Made by a program: the position numbers and the translations under genes. 38,311 nucleotides of DNA from Rhodospirillales bacterium. GTDB taxonomy: Bacteria > Pseudomonadota > Alphaproteobacteria > Reyranellales > Reyranellaceae. The stretch lies in NCBI GenBank assembly GCA_947466085.1, contig CANIEC010000025.1, positions 1-38,311 on the forward strand. The letters run 5' to 3'. The notes under the pieces are model-generated. The model saw only the letters and a list, made by a program, of their open reading frames with translations, did not search any database and was not told the origin of the DNA. The number at the start of each line of letters is the position of its first letter. Position 1 is the first letter of the stretch. Of this stretch, positions 20,568 through 30,584 are shown in pieces.

Positions 20568-20600
20568 CTATCCGTTTGTCGCACCCAAGGATTTGAGTAA

Positions 20601-22622
<2,022 letters not shown>

Positions 22623-22643
22623 GAAAGAGCGATATCAGAGATC

Positions 22644-22671
22644 AAAAGCCGGGGCCCGTCCCCGGCTTTTT
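22644..22671. terminator. Bidirectional intrinsic terminator after rpoD
   Basis: AAAAGCCGGGG (22644-22654) and CCCCGGCTTTT (22660-22670) are exact reverse complements with a CCCGT loop, flanked by T on both strands. It ends rpoD on the plus strand and the small gene at 22676 on the minus strand. Confidence 0.95.
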
Positions 22672-22675
22672 CATG

Positions 22676-22918
22676 TCACTCGCGATCGGCGATGCGCACC
22701 AGGGACGGCAGCAGCCCGCTCACGGTCGCGTGGAGCTGGCGGATCTCCTCCATGATGGCCGAAAGGTTTTCCCGGACGGCGGCGCAGTGGTGCGAAGCGT
22801 CGTTGCGCGCATCGTCCAGGCCGGGATCGATCGCACAGGGATGCCCGAGGGCACGCCCGCATTCCGCCAGCACGTCGAGCAGCGCGGATGGCGCATCCGC
22901 CTTATGGGCCGGATGCAT
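22676..22918 (-). CDS. Small hypothetical protein
   Basis: An 80-residue frame begins at ATG 22918 with AGGGA four bases upstream; a TTG at 22936 is a less likely start. It contains MHPAHKADAPSALLDVL, two Cys (C21 and C45 counted from this ATG), and an amphipathic C-terminal helix VRENLSAIMEEIRQLH. No family is recognised. It lies 36 bases downstream of the DMT transporter gene on the same strand and ends just before the shared terminator, which fits the tail of that operon. Whether it is translated is uncertain: an overlapping plus-strand frame exists, but it has an arginine- and histidine-rich shadow composition. Confidence 0.5.
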   Translation of the reverse strand: MHPAHKADAPSALLDVLAECGRALGHPCAIDPGLDDARNDASHHCAAVRENLSAIMEEIRQLHATVSGLLPSLVRIADRE

Positions 22919-22954
22919 GAAATCCCTGGCGCACAAGCCCGCGGCACGCCCCGA

Positions 22955-23791
22955 TCAACCGAACCGCAGCAGGGGCACGGCGGCTGCAGCCAACAGGACG
23001 GCCGCCATGCGCATGCGCGTGAAGGGTTCCTTGAGCCAGAAGATGGCGATGAGAACCGCGAAGATGGCGCTCGTGTCCCGGAGTGCCGCCGCCGGGGCGA
23101 TCGGCGCATGGCTCCAGATCCAGAGGATGAGCAGATACGATCCCATCGCCGCGATGGCGGTCGGCAGGGCGAGCGTCCAGTGGGCCGACACCTGCGCCCA
23201 GGGCGAGCCGCCGCGGCGCTGCCGCCAGACCATGGCTGTCGCATTGGTGATCGATACGACGAAGCCATAGGCCCAGGGAGATCCCGAGAGTCGCACGCCC
23301 TGCGCGTCGCACATGATGTAGGCTGCGGTGCCGACGCCGGCGGCCAGGGTCCATGACATCGCGGCCCTCGTGATCCCCTGCCCTCGCGTGGCATCCCAGG
23401 CAAGGACAACCAGCGCGAGCGAGATGACCAGGATTCCAAGAAGTCCCGCCGTTCCAAGGTGCTCGCCCGTCATGACGGCCGCGAGCGGCACCACCATCAG
23501 CACCGCCAGCGACCGGACGACGGGATAGACGAGGCCGAATCCGCCTAGCTCGTAGGCGCGCAGCAGCGCCGATACGGTGAGGACGTTCATCAAGGTCGAC
23601 GCCGCGATCCAGCCGAATGAGGCAAGGTTCGGGAGGCCGGACCAGAAAAGCGCCGGGACGACGAGCACGGCACCCAGCACCATCTGGGCCGTCATCACCT
23701 GGGCGGGGTTGCGGCTGGCCTTCACCGCAGCGTTCCAGCCGGCGTGCAGGATCGCGCTCAACAGGGCCAGCGAGACGTCGGTGAGATCCAT
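22955..23791 (-). CDS. DMT-superfamily (EamA-type) transporter
   Basis: The 278-residue product has about ten hydrophobic helices arranged as two EamA repeats. The first begins LALLSAILHAGWNAAVKASRNP and contains AYELGGFGLVYPVVRSLAVLMV; the second begins AMSWTLAAGVGTAAYIMCDAQG and ends AALRDTSAIFAVLIAIFWLKEPFTRMR, each with the typical Pro-containing helix. Such proteins export amino acids or other metabolites from the cytoplasm. It starts 4 bases after the XRE-cupin gene stop, so that regulator probably controls it and may sense the exported compound. Substrate unknown. Confidence 0.9.
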   Translation of the reverse strand: MDLTDVSLALLSAILHAGWNAAVKASRNPAQVMTAQMVLGAVLVVPALFWSGLPNLASFGWIAASTLMNVLTVSALLRAYELGGFGLVYPVVRSLAVLMVVPLAAVMTGEHLGTAGLLGILVISLALVVLAWDATRGQGITRAAMSWTLAAGVGTAAYIMCDAQGVRLSGSPWAYGFVVSITNATAMVWRQRRGGSPWAQVSAHWTLALPTAIAAMGSYLLILWIWSHAPIAPAAALRDTSAIFAVLIAIFWLKEPFTRMRMAAVLLAAAAVPLLRFG

Positions 23792-23795
23792 TCGT

Positions 23796-24383
23796 TCAGG
23801 CCGGCCGTGGCCCGACGATGACCACGCAGTAGCGCGCCGGCCTTGGCGTGGGATTGTGGTAGGTGATCGGCCGGTCCAGCACCATCGCCAGGCAATCGCC
23901 GGGGCGCAGCTCGAATTCCTCGTCCCCCAGCATCATCTGAATCACGCCCTCCAGCACCCACACCTGCTGATGGGTGAGCCCCGGCCGTGCCGCCGTCTCA
24001 TAGGCCACGCGTGCGCCGGCCGGGAAGACCACCTCGACGATCTGGATGGGGGATGGAAAGCCGTCCGGTGACACGTTGCGGCGAAGGTATCCGGAGGCAG
24101 GGTCGCGCCACTCGATCTGGTCGGCCCGGCGTGACACGGGATGCGGCGGCGCGGCCGGAGCCTCGAAGAGCGTGGCCAGGGACACGCCGAGGCCGGTCGC
24201 CAGTTTCTCGAGGACGACGGCGGTCGGGCTGCTCTCGCCGCGCTCGATCAGGGAGATCATTGAACGGCTGACCCCGCTCGCTTCCGCCAGGGTCTCGAGC
24301 GAGAGACCGTGCCGGCCCCGGAGTTCGCGAACCCGGGCCGCGATCCGATCGTTGATGCCGTGGCGCACGACCTTCTCCCTCAT
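23796..24383 (-). CDS. XRE-family regulator with cupin sensor domain
   Basis: The 195-residue product has an N-terminal HTH (IAARVRELRGRHGLSLETLAEASGVSRSMISLIERGESSP region, residues 13-52) and a C-terminal cupin barrel from about residue 105 (IQIVEVVFPAGARVAYE, LTHQQVWVLEGVIQMMLG, ELRPGDCLAMV, and YHNPTPRPARYCVVIVG). Cupin sensors bind a small metabolite or metal. ATG 24383 is chosen over 24401 because a perfect -10-like TATAAT at 24400-24405 would start transcription after 24401. It is the first gene of an operon with the DMT exporter, and a palindrome at its start suggests autoregulation. This pairing often controls amino acid or amine efflux, which is an inference here. Confidence 0.92.
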   Translation of the reverse strand: MREKVVRHGINDRIAARVRELRGRHGLSLETLAEASGVSRSMISLIERGESSPTAVVLEKLATGLGVSLATLFEAPAAPPHPVSRRADQIEWRDPASGYLRRNVSPDGFPSPIQIVEVVFPAGARVAYETAARPGLTHQQVWVLEGVIQMMLGDEEFELRPGDCLAMVLDRPITYHNPTPRPARYCVVIVGPRPA

Positions 24384-24405
24384 GATGGAGCCATCATCCA
24401 TTATA
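24382..24405 (-). promoter_or_regulatory. Promoter -10 element and palindrome at the XRE-cupin start
   Basis: TATAAT is present on the minus strand at 24405-24400. Next to it, ATGATGG (24382-24388) and CCATCAT (24391-24397) form a perfect 16-base palindrome covering the initiation codon. A bound repressor here would block its own transcription start. No good -35 element at 17 bases was found. Confidence 0.45.
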
Positions 24406-24476
24406 CTGGATTATCCATCAAGAGGCGCGAGGCTGCGCTAAAAGAAGATCAGAAATTCGAGTGGCGGGGAGTTGGG

Positions 24477-24869
24477 ATGACGGACATCGTCGATGAATTG
24501 CGGGCCCAATGCCGCGAGCAGCACGGCCCGACGGGTGACGACACCAGCGTCCTCGCAGGCGACGTGCGCTGGCGAGCGGCGGCCGAAATCGAGTCCCTTC
24601 GGCAGACGACCTGGCGGCCGATCGAGACGGCACCGAAGGACGAAGGTCCCGTTCTGCTCTTCTGCCCGGGCCTCGCAGGTCATGTCGCCGACGAGGTCGT
24701 GGTCGGCACCTGGAGGTTCGATCCCAATCGCCGCTCCCTCGGCTACTGGGTGAGCGACGTCGGGGCACTGGATCCCGGCTTCGCCGAAACCGGGCCCTGG
24801 ATTGAGTATCGCGAACTCCAGCCCCGGCAATGGGCTCGCCTGCCAGCGCGGCCCGGCAAGGGAAACTAG
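24477..24869 (+). CDS. DUF551-like hypothetical protein
   Basis: The 130-residue product has an N-terminal helical part (TDIVDELRAQCREQHGP to about residue 42). A C-terminal module follows with WRPIETAPKDEGPVLLFCPG, then VVGTWRFDP, GYWVSDVG and LQPRQWARLP. The W-x-PIETAPKD...W-x-LP pattern is that of DUF551-type modules found in phage and bacterial proteins, with no known function. ATG 24477 is chosen for GGGGAG six bases upstream; the longer frame upstream overlaps the divergent regulator. Stand-alone, divergent from the XRE-cupin operon. Confidence 0.75.
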   Translation: MTDIVDELRAQCREQHGPTGDDTSVLAGDVRWRAAAEIESLRQTTWRPIETAPKDEGPVLLFCPGLAGHVADEVVVGTWRFDPNRRSLGYWVSDVGALDPGFAETGPWIEYRELQPRQWARLPARPGKGN

Positions 24870-24880
24870 ACCAGCAAAAC

Positions 24881-24908
24881 AAAAAAGGCGGCCACTAGGG
24901 CCGCCTTT
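24881..24908 (-). terminator. Intrinsic terminator between convergent genes
   Basis: AAAGGCGGCC (24884-24893) and GGCCGCCTTT (24899-24908) form a perfect 10-base stem with an ACTAG loop. Six T follow on the minus strand (24886-24881), so it mainly ends the OmpA-family gene, and the short T-run on the plus strand may end the DUF551-like gene. The same kind of stem occurs after the second OmpA-family gene at 38138. Confidence 0.9.
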
Positions 24909-24927
24909 CCTTTGTTGATGTCAGTTC

Positions 24928-25560
24928 TTAGCTGCGCGGCGGCAGCGGAACCTTGGCGTCGTTGAGCAACTTCACGAGGACGGGAATGCCCGCCTTGTAG
25001 TCGCCGGCCTCGCACTTGGCGATCGCGGCCGGACCCTCGCTGGCCACCGAGTCCCGACGCACGGAGTCGCGCCACTTCACGGTCAACGCCCGGCAGTAGG
25101 CGGCGTCATCCATCGCGGCCGCGGCCATCTGCGCGATGACGATCTCGACGCGGCGATTCTGCGGCTCGCGAACGTTCGGGCCGGTCTGCACGAGCAGGCC
25201 CTGTTCGCCGCGACCGACGACCGCAATCGCGGTGGCGGGCACGCCCTGCTGGACCAGCGCATCCTTGACCGCATTCGCGCGGCGCAGCGACAGCGCCATG
25301 TTGTAGGCCTCGGTGCCCGACGTATCGGTATGGCCGGTCGCCGTGATGCGCGAGCTACCCTTCGTCTTGTAGGCGGCAGCAGCCTGACCCACGACGCTCG
25401 TGGCCTGCGGGTTCAGCTTGGCGCTGTCCCAATCGAAGAAGACCATGAAGCTCTGAGGAGCCGGCGGCGGCGGCGGCGGCGGCGCGGTGGCCGGTGCCGG
25501 TTCGTCACAGGCGGCGATCATGAACGTGGCGGCAAGTAGAACAAACAACTTCTTGAGCAT
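24928..25560 (-). CDS. OmpA-family peptidoglycan-binding lipoprotein with C-terminal extension
   Basis: The 210-residue product has a lipoprotein signal with lipobox MIAAC (C18), followed by Asp and a Pro/Ala-rich spacer with eight prolines. An OmpA-like domain follows (residues 38-145): MVFFDWDSAKLNPQA, ITATGHTDTSGTEAYNMALS, LRRANAVKDAL, and REPQNRRVEIVI, with the Asp and Arg that bind diaminopimelate in the family. About 65 extra residues follow, containing two Cys (AYCRALTVKWRD and AKCEAGDY), absent from the paralogue ending at 38184. It should tether a membrane to peptidoglycan. Asp at +2 would retain it in the inner membrane by the E. coli rule, which may not hold here. It is monocistronic with its own terminator. 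Confidence 0.9.
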   Translation of the reverse strand: MLKKLFVLLAATFMIAACDEPAPATAPPPPPPPAPQSFMVFFDWDSAKLNPQATSVVGQAAAAYKTKGSSRITATGHTDTSGTEAYNMALSLRRANAVKDALVQQGVPATAIAVVGRGEQGLLVQTGPNVREPQNRRVEIVIAQMAAAAMDDAAYCRALTVKWRDSVRRDSVASEGPAAIAKCEAGDYKAGIPVLVKLLNDAKVPLPPRS

Positions 25561-25693
25561 AAGCCCCTCTCCCCTATGGCCATTTAGCCGACCGCAATAT
25601 GCAAAACTGCCGCTGCGTCAGCAATGCAAAAAATCTTCATAGCGACTGATCCTGGCGTGTCCGCGAGCAAATACCGCAGTCGCCACCGGGTCA

Positions 25694-25710
25694 GCGGTTG
25701 TCGCAACCGC
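25694..25710. repeat. Short perfect hairpin in the divergent lipoprotein spacer
   Basis: GCGGTTG (25694-25700) and CAACCGC (25704-25710) flank TCG. It lies between the two divergent lipoprotein genes, about 50 bases before the start at 25760. Possible operator or leader hairpin; no further support. Confidence 0.35.
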
Positions 25711-25759
25711 CAGGCGAATGCGGCGTTGGGGTGACGCAATGTCAACAAGAGGAGCTACC

Positions 25760-25936
25760 GTGAAGCAAGTAGCAATCATTCTCATCACCGCCTGCTCGTT
25801 CGTCGCGGGATGCGCCTCCTACACCGAGCGTGTCGTCGAGAAGCCTGTACCGGCCCGTACGTCCGAGCGGACCGTCGTATACGACAACACGGCGCCGGTG
25901 CCCGCCCAGACAACCACCGTCTACACGACCCGATAG
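25760..25936 (+). CDS. Small lipoprotein
   Basis: The GTG at 25760 follows AGAGGAG by 5 bases, much better than the upstream ATGs at 25718 and 25739. The 58-residue product has a lipoprotein signal (VKQVAIILITACSFVAGC, lipid-modified Cys18). The remaining 40 residues are a polar tail with repeated valine-proline-threonine segments (EKPVPARTSERTVVYDN and APVPAQTTTVYTTR). It resembles small entericidin-sized or spacer lipoproteins of alphaproteobacteria without matching a named family. Divergent from the OmpA-like lipoprotein gene, so a common envelope role is possible. Confidence 0.7.
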   Translation: MKQVAIILITACSFVAGCASYTERVVEKPVPARTSERTVVYDNTAPVPAQTTTVYTTR

Positions 25937-25962
25937 AACTTTCCGACGGCGAAGCTACGCGA

Positions 25963-27066
25963 CTACGCGGCCAGATTGTAGAGTTCGGCCACGTTGTCGC
26001 GCAGGATGCGCTTCCTCAACTCGGGTGTGAGGTGAGCCGCCTGCTCAGCGATGACATCCTGGCTCCACGGCCACGTCGAGTCGCTGTGGGGAAAGTCATT
26101 GGCCCACATCAGCTGCTTCGGCGACAAACGGTCGGCGAACTGAAAGGCCGTCCAGTCGTCCTGGAACGTCAGCGTGATGTGATCGCGGAAATACTCCGAG
26201 GGCAGACGCTCCAGTTCCTTGCCCTTCATCCAGTAGCGATGACGCTTGTACGCATGATCCATGCGGTACATGAAATGCGGCGCCCACCCTGCGTCAGCCT
26301 CGACACAGACGACGCGCAGCTTCGGGTGGCGCTCGAACACGCCGCTGAAGACCAGCATGCCCATGATGTCCTGGCAGCCTCGGATGATCGAAAGAAACCC
26401 GTTGATCTTCGGACCGCGCGGCTTCGACAGCGAATTGTCTCCCGAGGTCGTGAGAATGTGCCACGACAAGGGTAGCCCGAGGGCGATGGCGGCCTCCCAG
26501 AACGGGTCATAGATCGGGTCGTCGTAGTCCTTCTCGCCAGGATTGCCCGGCATCATCACGCCCCGAAATCCCATCGCCTTGATTCGTTCGAGGTCGGCTA
26601 TGCCCTCTTTGACCGTGCGCATTGCCGTCTGGCCCATGCCGACGAGCCTGTCGGGTGCATACGCACAGTAGGACTGTAGCCAGCGGTTGTAGGCGTCGAA
26701 GCAGGCCTTCTTGAAATCGAAGTCGGGATGATTGCAGATCAGCATACCCACGGTCGGATAAATGATCTCCGCCGCGACCCCATCCCGATCCTGATCCTGC
26801 AGCCGGGCGGAGGGATCCCAGCCGCTGCGATGCAGGTCCTCAAATTTGGCGCCGCCAATCCTGATGTCCTGGGGCGCGACGCCGGCGGCTGCGATCAAGC
26901 CCATCGGCACCGGCGTCTTCATGCCATCCACGATGTAGATGTCGCCCATCACGTCGTGGCGGACGACGTGCGGCGCGCGCTCGCGGTAGGCGGGGTCGAT
27001 ATGATCCCGGTAACAGCCGGGCGGCTCGGTGATGTGGGAGTCTGCAGAAATCGGGCGCCAGTCCAT
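25963..27066 (-). CDS. Amidohydrolase family protein (amidohydro_2/ACMSD-like)
   Basis: The 367-residue product is a metal-dependent TIM-barrel hydrolase or decarboxylase. It starts DWRPISADSHITEPPG, where D-S-H replaces the usual D-x-H/H-x-H metal motif of the ACMSD-like clade. Further markers are IIYPTVGMLI, the FRGVMMPGNPG strand, SWHILTT with a probable metal His, FSGVFERHPKLRVVCVEADAGW, and WANDFPHSDSTWPWS with the conserved Asp. ATG 27066 is chosen because GGAGGA lies 5 bases upstream; longer starts would add an arginine-rich tail without homology. Similar proteins act on aromatic or gamma-resorcylate-type acids; the substrate here is unknown. It is monocistronic. Confidence 0.88.
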   Translation of the reverse strand: MDWRPISADSHITEPPGCYRDHIDPAYRERAPHVVRHDVMGDIYIVDGMKTPVPMGLIAAAGVAPQDIRIGGAKFEDLHRSGWDPSARLQDQDRDGVAAEIIYPTVGMLICNHPDFDFKKACFDAYNRWLQSYCAYAPDRLVGMGQTAMRTVKEGIADLERIKAMGFRGVMMPGNPGEKDYDDPIYDPFWEAAIALGLPLSWHILTTSGDNSLSKPRGPKINGFLSIIRGCQDIMGMLVFSGVFERHPKLRVVCVEADAGWAPHFMYRMDHAYKRHRYWMKGKELERLPSEYFRDHITLTFQDDWTAFQFADRLSPKQLMWANDFPHSDSTWPWSQDVIAEQAAHLTPELRKRILRDNVAELYNLAA

Positions 27067-27196
27067 CCGTTCCTCCATTTTCGTTGATTTAGGGTAGGCA
27101 GAGGGCGGGAGGCGCGGCAAGGCGCGGAACTGCCTCCGTTTCGGACGGCGGCAGCGGTTGAACCGCCCCCAACCGTGTGGCATACCCCCGCCGCGC

Positions 27197-27271
27197 GCTG
27201 CCGTAGCTCAGTGGTAGAGCACCCCCTTGGTAAGGGGGAGGTCGACAGTTCAATCCTGTCCGGCAGCACCA
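27197..27271 (+). tRNA. tRNA-Thr (anticodon GGT), CCA encoded
   Basis: The cloverleaf is complete. The acceptor arm is GCTGCCG pairing with CGGCAGC (27261-27267), followed by the discriminator A and encoded CCA. The D arm holds TAGCTCAGTGGTAGAGCA. The anticodon stem is CCCCC/GGGGG around TTGGTAA, giving anticodon GGT for ACC codons, and the T arm loop is TTCAATC. A very G/C-rich anticodon stem is normal in high-GC genomes. Confidence 0.97.
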
Positions 27272-27337
27272 GCGCTTCCTCCTTGACGATCAAAGGAGAT
27301 GCGGGCCCTTCTCGTTGGGTGGTAAAAACGGTACGGG

Positions 27338-28333
27338 ATGGCGCAAAGCAATAAAGTTGCATGGGTCGGCGCTGTCGCGCTCGCGGTTGCCGCGATCTCG
27401 CTGGCCATCGTCTTTGTCCTGCCCGACCTCCAGGTCGGCAGGGCTCAGAATAGGTCGGAAGTGAACGGGCCGTTGATTTCGCGCGGCTACACCGATGCGC
27501 CGGCAGGAACGGCCGTCATTGCCGGCGATCCCGTCGGCGGCTCTGTACTGACCGAACTTCGCATCAAGAACGGACAAGCCGTCAAACGCGGCGAGATCAT
27601 CGCGATCCTCAACAACTACGCGACGGCGGACGTCGAAGTGCGCCGGATCGAGCAGGAGATCGCCAAGGCGCGCCGGCGGCGCGAGTCGATGATCTCGGGT
27701 TACAGGACGGCCGAAATCGCGCTGCAGGAGATATCGGTGAGGTCGGCCTCCGAGGAGAACCGGCTCAAGGACCTTGAACTGTCCCGGTCGAGCGTGCCTC
27801 CCGACCAGAAGCAGCTCCAGTCCAACCTCTCCCAGCAGACGCTGGAGCGCGAGGAAGCCAAGCTCATGTTCCAGAAGGAAGTGCTCGCGGCCGATCTCGC
27901 GCAGACTGAAGCCGATATCGCCATCTTCGAAGCCAAGCTCGATGAAGCCAAGATCGAGCGCGAGCTCGCCATGGTGCGCTCGCCGCTCGACGGCGTCGTG
28001 GTCGACATCTACACCCGGCAGGGTGAGCGAATCTCGTTCAGGGGTATCGCGAAGATCGTCGATCTCCACCAGATTCGCATCTTCGCCGATGTCGATGAAA
28101 TCCACCTGCGCAGCGTGAAGCCGGGCGGCAAGGTCGAATTCACCTTCCAGGGCAACCGCACCATCCATGTCGGAACGATCACCCGTACGCCGTTGACGGT
28201 GAAGCGCACCAAGCGGTCCGAAGCAGACCTCGGCGAATCCAATGCACGGCTCGTCGAGGTCGAGATCAAGCCGGACGACCCCCAGAGCATCCCGCAGATG
28301 CTGGGCCGCGAGGCCCGCGTCGTTTTCCAGTAG
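27338..28333 (+). CDS. HlyD-family periplasmic adaptor (membrane fusion protein)
   Basis: The 331-residue product has an N-terminal membrane anchor (VAWVGAVALAVAAISLAIVFVLP). A half-lipoyl domain follows (GDPVGGSVLTELRIKNGQAVKRGEIIAIL), then a long alpha-helical coiled-coil hairpin (about residues 100-215, rich in Glu, Arg, Leu and Gln). The second lipoyl half is RSPLDGVVVDIYTRQGERI, and a beta-barrel with ADVDEIHLRSVKPGGKVEFTF completes the fold. Adaptors bridge an inner-membrane pump to an outer-membrane channel. No ABC, RND or MFS partner lies next to it, so it is an orphan or works with unlinked parts. The start at 27338 has only a weak ribosome binding site (ACGGG). Confidence 0.88.
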   Translation: MAQSNKVAWVGAVALAVAAISLAIVFVLPDLQVGRAQNRSEVNGPLISRGYTDAPAGTAVIAGDPVGGSVLTELRIKNGQAVKRGEIIAILNNYATADVEVRRIEQEIAKARRRRESMISGYRTAEIALQEISVRSASEENRLKDLELSRSSVPPDQKQLQSNLSQQTLEREEAKLMFQKEVLAADLAQTEADIAIFEAKLDEAKIERELAMVRSPLDGVVVDIYTRQGERISFRGIAKIVDLHQIRIFADVDEIHLRSVKPGGKVEFTFQGNRTIHVGTITRTPLTVKRTKRSEADLGESNARLVEVEIKPDDPQSIPQMLGREARVVFQ

Positions 28334-28337
28334 CCAG

Positions 28338-28386
28338 CTGAGCGAAGCTCAGCCCGCTAAGCGACGGGACATTGCTTGCAATGTCC
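28338..28386. repeat. Two perfect hairpins after the HlyD gene
   Basis: CTGAGC/GCTCAG around GAA (28338-28352) is followed by GGACATTGC (28367-28375) and GCAATGTCC (28378-28386) around TT. They lie just after the adaptor stop and before the dispersed repeat at 28417. No T-run follows the second, so a mRNA-stabilising or REP-like role is as likely as termination. Confidence 0.6.
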
Positions 28387-28416
28387 GAGAGCGTTGAATG
28401 ACGAACGACCAGCCTA

Positions 28417-28468
28417 TGACCCCTCCGTCGGCACAATACGCCGACACCTCTCCGTCTGAATGGGAGGA
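28417..28468. repeat. Diverged half-unit of the dispersed repeat seen at 5542-5653
   Basis: The stretch begins TGACCCCTCCG and ends AATGGGAGGA, like the right arm at 5609-5653, with CACCTCTCC between them. Its centre is replaced by GTCGGC and GCCGAC around ACAATAC. It fills the spacer between the HlyD gene and the convergent TRAP permease gene. Confidence 0.6.
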
Positions 28469-28508
28469 AGATGGTCGCGCTTCGGCCGGAAGGAACGGCG
28501 TGCCGCCG

Positions 28509-30518
28509 TCAGGCGGCGGCGGTACCGGTTCGCCTGGGCTGCCTGTATTCATAGACGATAACCGCGGCCAGCACGGCAAGGCCGATCAGGCGCGCGACAA
28601 CGGGGCCACCCACGAAATCGTCGATGATATCCGGGAAGGTGAGCGCGATGCCGGCCATGCCGCAGATGGCGCGCGTGCCCACGCCGAGGGGCCGCCACAG
28701 ATGGCCCTGCGCCGCCACCGCCAGTGCCACGATGCCCCCCGTTGCCCCCAGCGTGACCCAGGGGATCCAGAGCCAGCTCATGTTCTTGGGCGTCTCGAGC
28801 AGCAAGCCGATTCCTATCGGATCGAGCACGAAGATGAACGGCACGAGGAAGGCCGGCAGCGCATACTTCCAGCTCTGTAGCGTGGTCACGTAGGGATCGG
28901 CGCGCGTGATCGTGGCGGCCGCGAACGGCGCCAGCGCGGTCGGGGGCGAAACCTCCGAGAGCACGGCGTAGTAGAAGATGAACATGTGCGCAGCATAGTC
29001 CGGGATGCCGAGCTTGATCAGCGCGGGCGCCGCGATGACGGCGCACATGATGTAGGAGGCCGTCACCGGCACAGCGAGGCCGACCACCCAGACGATCAGC
29101 GCCGTGTACATCGCCGTCCAGAAGACCGAGCCGCCGGCCAGGTCGATGACGATCGAAGAGAATTTCAGCGCCAGGCCTGTCTTGGTGATGACGCCGACGA
29201 TGAGGCCGGCACAGGCGCAGGTCGCAGCGACGCCCAACGCCTGGATCGAGCCGTCGGCCAGCGCCTGGAAGAGGCGGCTGGGCCAGAGAGCGGTGTCGGC
29301 GCGCAAGTAGCTCACCAGGATGGCGAGCAGGATCGACCAGAACACGGCATAGGTCGCCGAGAAGCCCCACACCATCAGCACGACCACCGAGATCAGCGAC
29401 GTGAAGTGGAAGCCGTACCGCGTCATCAGCTTCGACATCGTGAGATCGACCGTGGGATCGACGGCGCGCAAGCCGTACTTGCGCGAATCGATCTCGGTCA
29501 TCATCAGCAGGCCGAAGTAGTAGAGGCAGGTGGGGATGAGGGCCATCCTCACGATGTCCAGGTAGGACATCTTCAGATATTCGGCGATCAGGAAGGCTGC
29601 GGCCCCCAGCACCGGCGGCGACAGGATGGCACCGAGGCCTCCCGCCGCCAGCAGGCCGCCGGCCGCCGACTTGCCGTAGCCGGCCTCCTTCATGATCGGC
29701 CAGGCGACGGTGCCGATGGTCACGGTGGTGGCAACGCCGGACCCGGAAGGTCCTCCCAGCAGGAACGACGACAGCACCACCGCGCGACCGGCCGCATTCG
29801 GCTGCCCCTTCATGGCCCGCAGCGAGAAATCGATGAAGAAGCGTCCTGCACCGGAAGCCTGCAGGATGGCGCCGAAGATCGTGAACAGAATGATCAGCGT
29901 GGCGGAGACGTCGATGGCCGAACCGAAGATGCCGTTCAGCGTCATGTATTCTTCGGCGATCAGGTCTGAGAGCGGGTAGCCCTTGTGCTTCCACGGCGAC
30001 GGCAGGTAGTTGCCCCACATCGCATAGGCCAGGAACACCGCCGAGAGGATCGGCATGATCCAGCCGGTCGCCCGCCGGGTCGATTCCAGCACCAGCAGGA
30101 TCAGGATGCCGCCGATCACCAGATCGGTCTGGGTCGGTGACACGTAACGATCGAGGAAGTCGTCGGAGGCGGCGAGGCTCGTCCAGCTGCCGCCCGTCAT
30201 CATGTACCAGATGACGACGACCACCAGTCCGGCCGCCGCGATGTCCCACGGTGCGACCCGGTTGCGCCAGCTCTTCACCGCCGGGAAGAGCAGGAAGACC
30301 AGCGACAGCGCGTAGGCGACGTGGATCTCGCGCAGGGATTGCGTGTCGATGGTCGAGGCCGCGGCATAGAGATGGAAGATGGTCATGGTGAAGGCGATGA
30401 AGGTGAGGACCTTGCCCCACCAGCCCACGAACCTGTGGATGCCGCCTTCTTCCTGCTCGACGAGTTCCTCGATCTTGCGCTTTTCCTCGTCGCTCAGCAG
30501 CTCGGCCTGGACCGTCAT
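28509..30518 (-). CDS. TRAP transporter fused permease (DctQM fusion), TAXI type
   Basis: The 669-residue product is highly hydrophobic with roughly 16-18 helices. The N-terminal part (to about 200) corresponds to the small DctQ-like subunit and the rest to the large DctM channel. Motifs are GAILQASGAGRFFIDFS, the TRAP signature SSFLLGGPSGSGVATTVTIGTVAWPIMKEAGYGKSAAGGLLAAGGLGAILSPPVLGAAAF (described in parts: GPSGSGVATTVTIG, then AAGGLGAILSPPVLGAAAF), and VSPPTALAPFAAATITRADP. ATG 30518 is preferred over GTG 30530. It imports a solute using a sodium or proton gradient and receives it from the binding protein encoded at 30585. An attenuator-like hairpin separates them. Confidence 0.95.
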   Translation of the reverse strand: MTVQAELLSDEEKRKIEELVEQEEGGIHRFVGWWGKVLTFIAFTMTIFHLYAAASTIDTQSLREIHVAYALSLVFLLFPAVKSWRNRVAPWDIAAAGLVVVVIWYMMTGGSWTSLAASDDFLDRYVSPTQTDLVIGGILILLVLESTRRATGWIMPILSAVFLAYAMWGNYLPSPWKHKGYPLSDLIAEEYMTLNGIFGSAIDVSATLIILFTIFGAILQASGAGRFFIDFSLRAMKGQPNAAGRAVVLSSFLLGGPSGSGVATTVTIGTVAWPIMKEAGYGKSAAGGLLAAGGLGAILSPPVLGAAAFLIAEYLKMSYLDIVRMALIPTCLYYFGLLMMTEIDSRKYGLRAVDPTVDLTMSKLMTRYGFHFTSLISVVVLMVWGFSATYAVFWSILLAILVSYLRADTALWPSRLFQALADGSIQALGVAATCACAGLIVGVITKTGLALKFSSIVIDLAGGSVFWTAMYTALIVWVVGLAVPVTASYIMCAVIAAPALIKLGIPDYAAHMFIFYYAVLSEVSPPTALAPFAAATITRADPYVTTLQSWKYALPAFLVPFIFVLDPIGIGLLLETPKNMSWLWIPWVTLGATGGIVALAVAAQGHLWRPLGVGTRAICGMAGIALTFPDIIDDFVGGPVVARLIGLAVLAAVIVYEYRQPRRTGTAAA

Positions 30519-30543
30519 CGTTCTTCCCACCCCAAAATGGAAA

Positions 30544-30569
30544 CGGGGCCCCCCTATTGGAGGGCCCCG
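30544..30569 (-). terminator. Attenuator-like hairpin between TAXI binding protein and permease genes
   Basis: CGGGGCCC (30544-30551) pairs with GGGCCCCG (30562-30569), and on the minus strand the stem is followed by TTTT. It lies between the binding protein stop (30585) and the permease start (30518). Partial termination would give more binding protein than permease, as is usual in TRAP and ABC operons. Confidence 0.7.
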
Positions 30570-30584
30570 CCAATCGTCCTGCCT

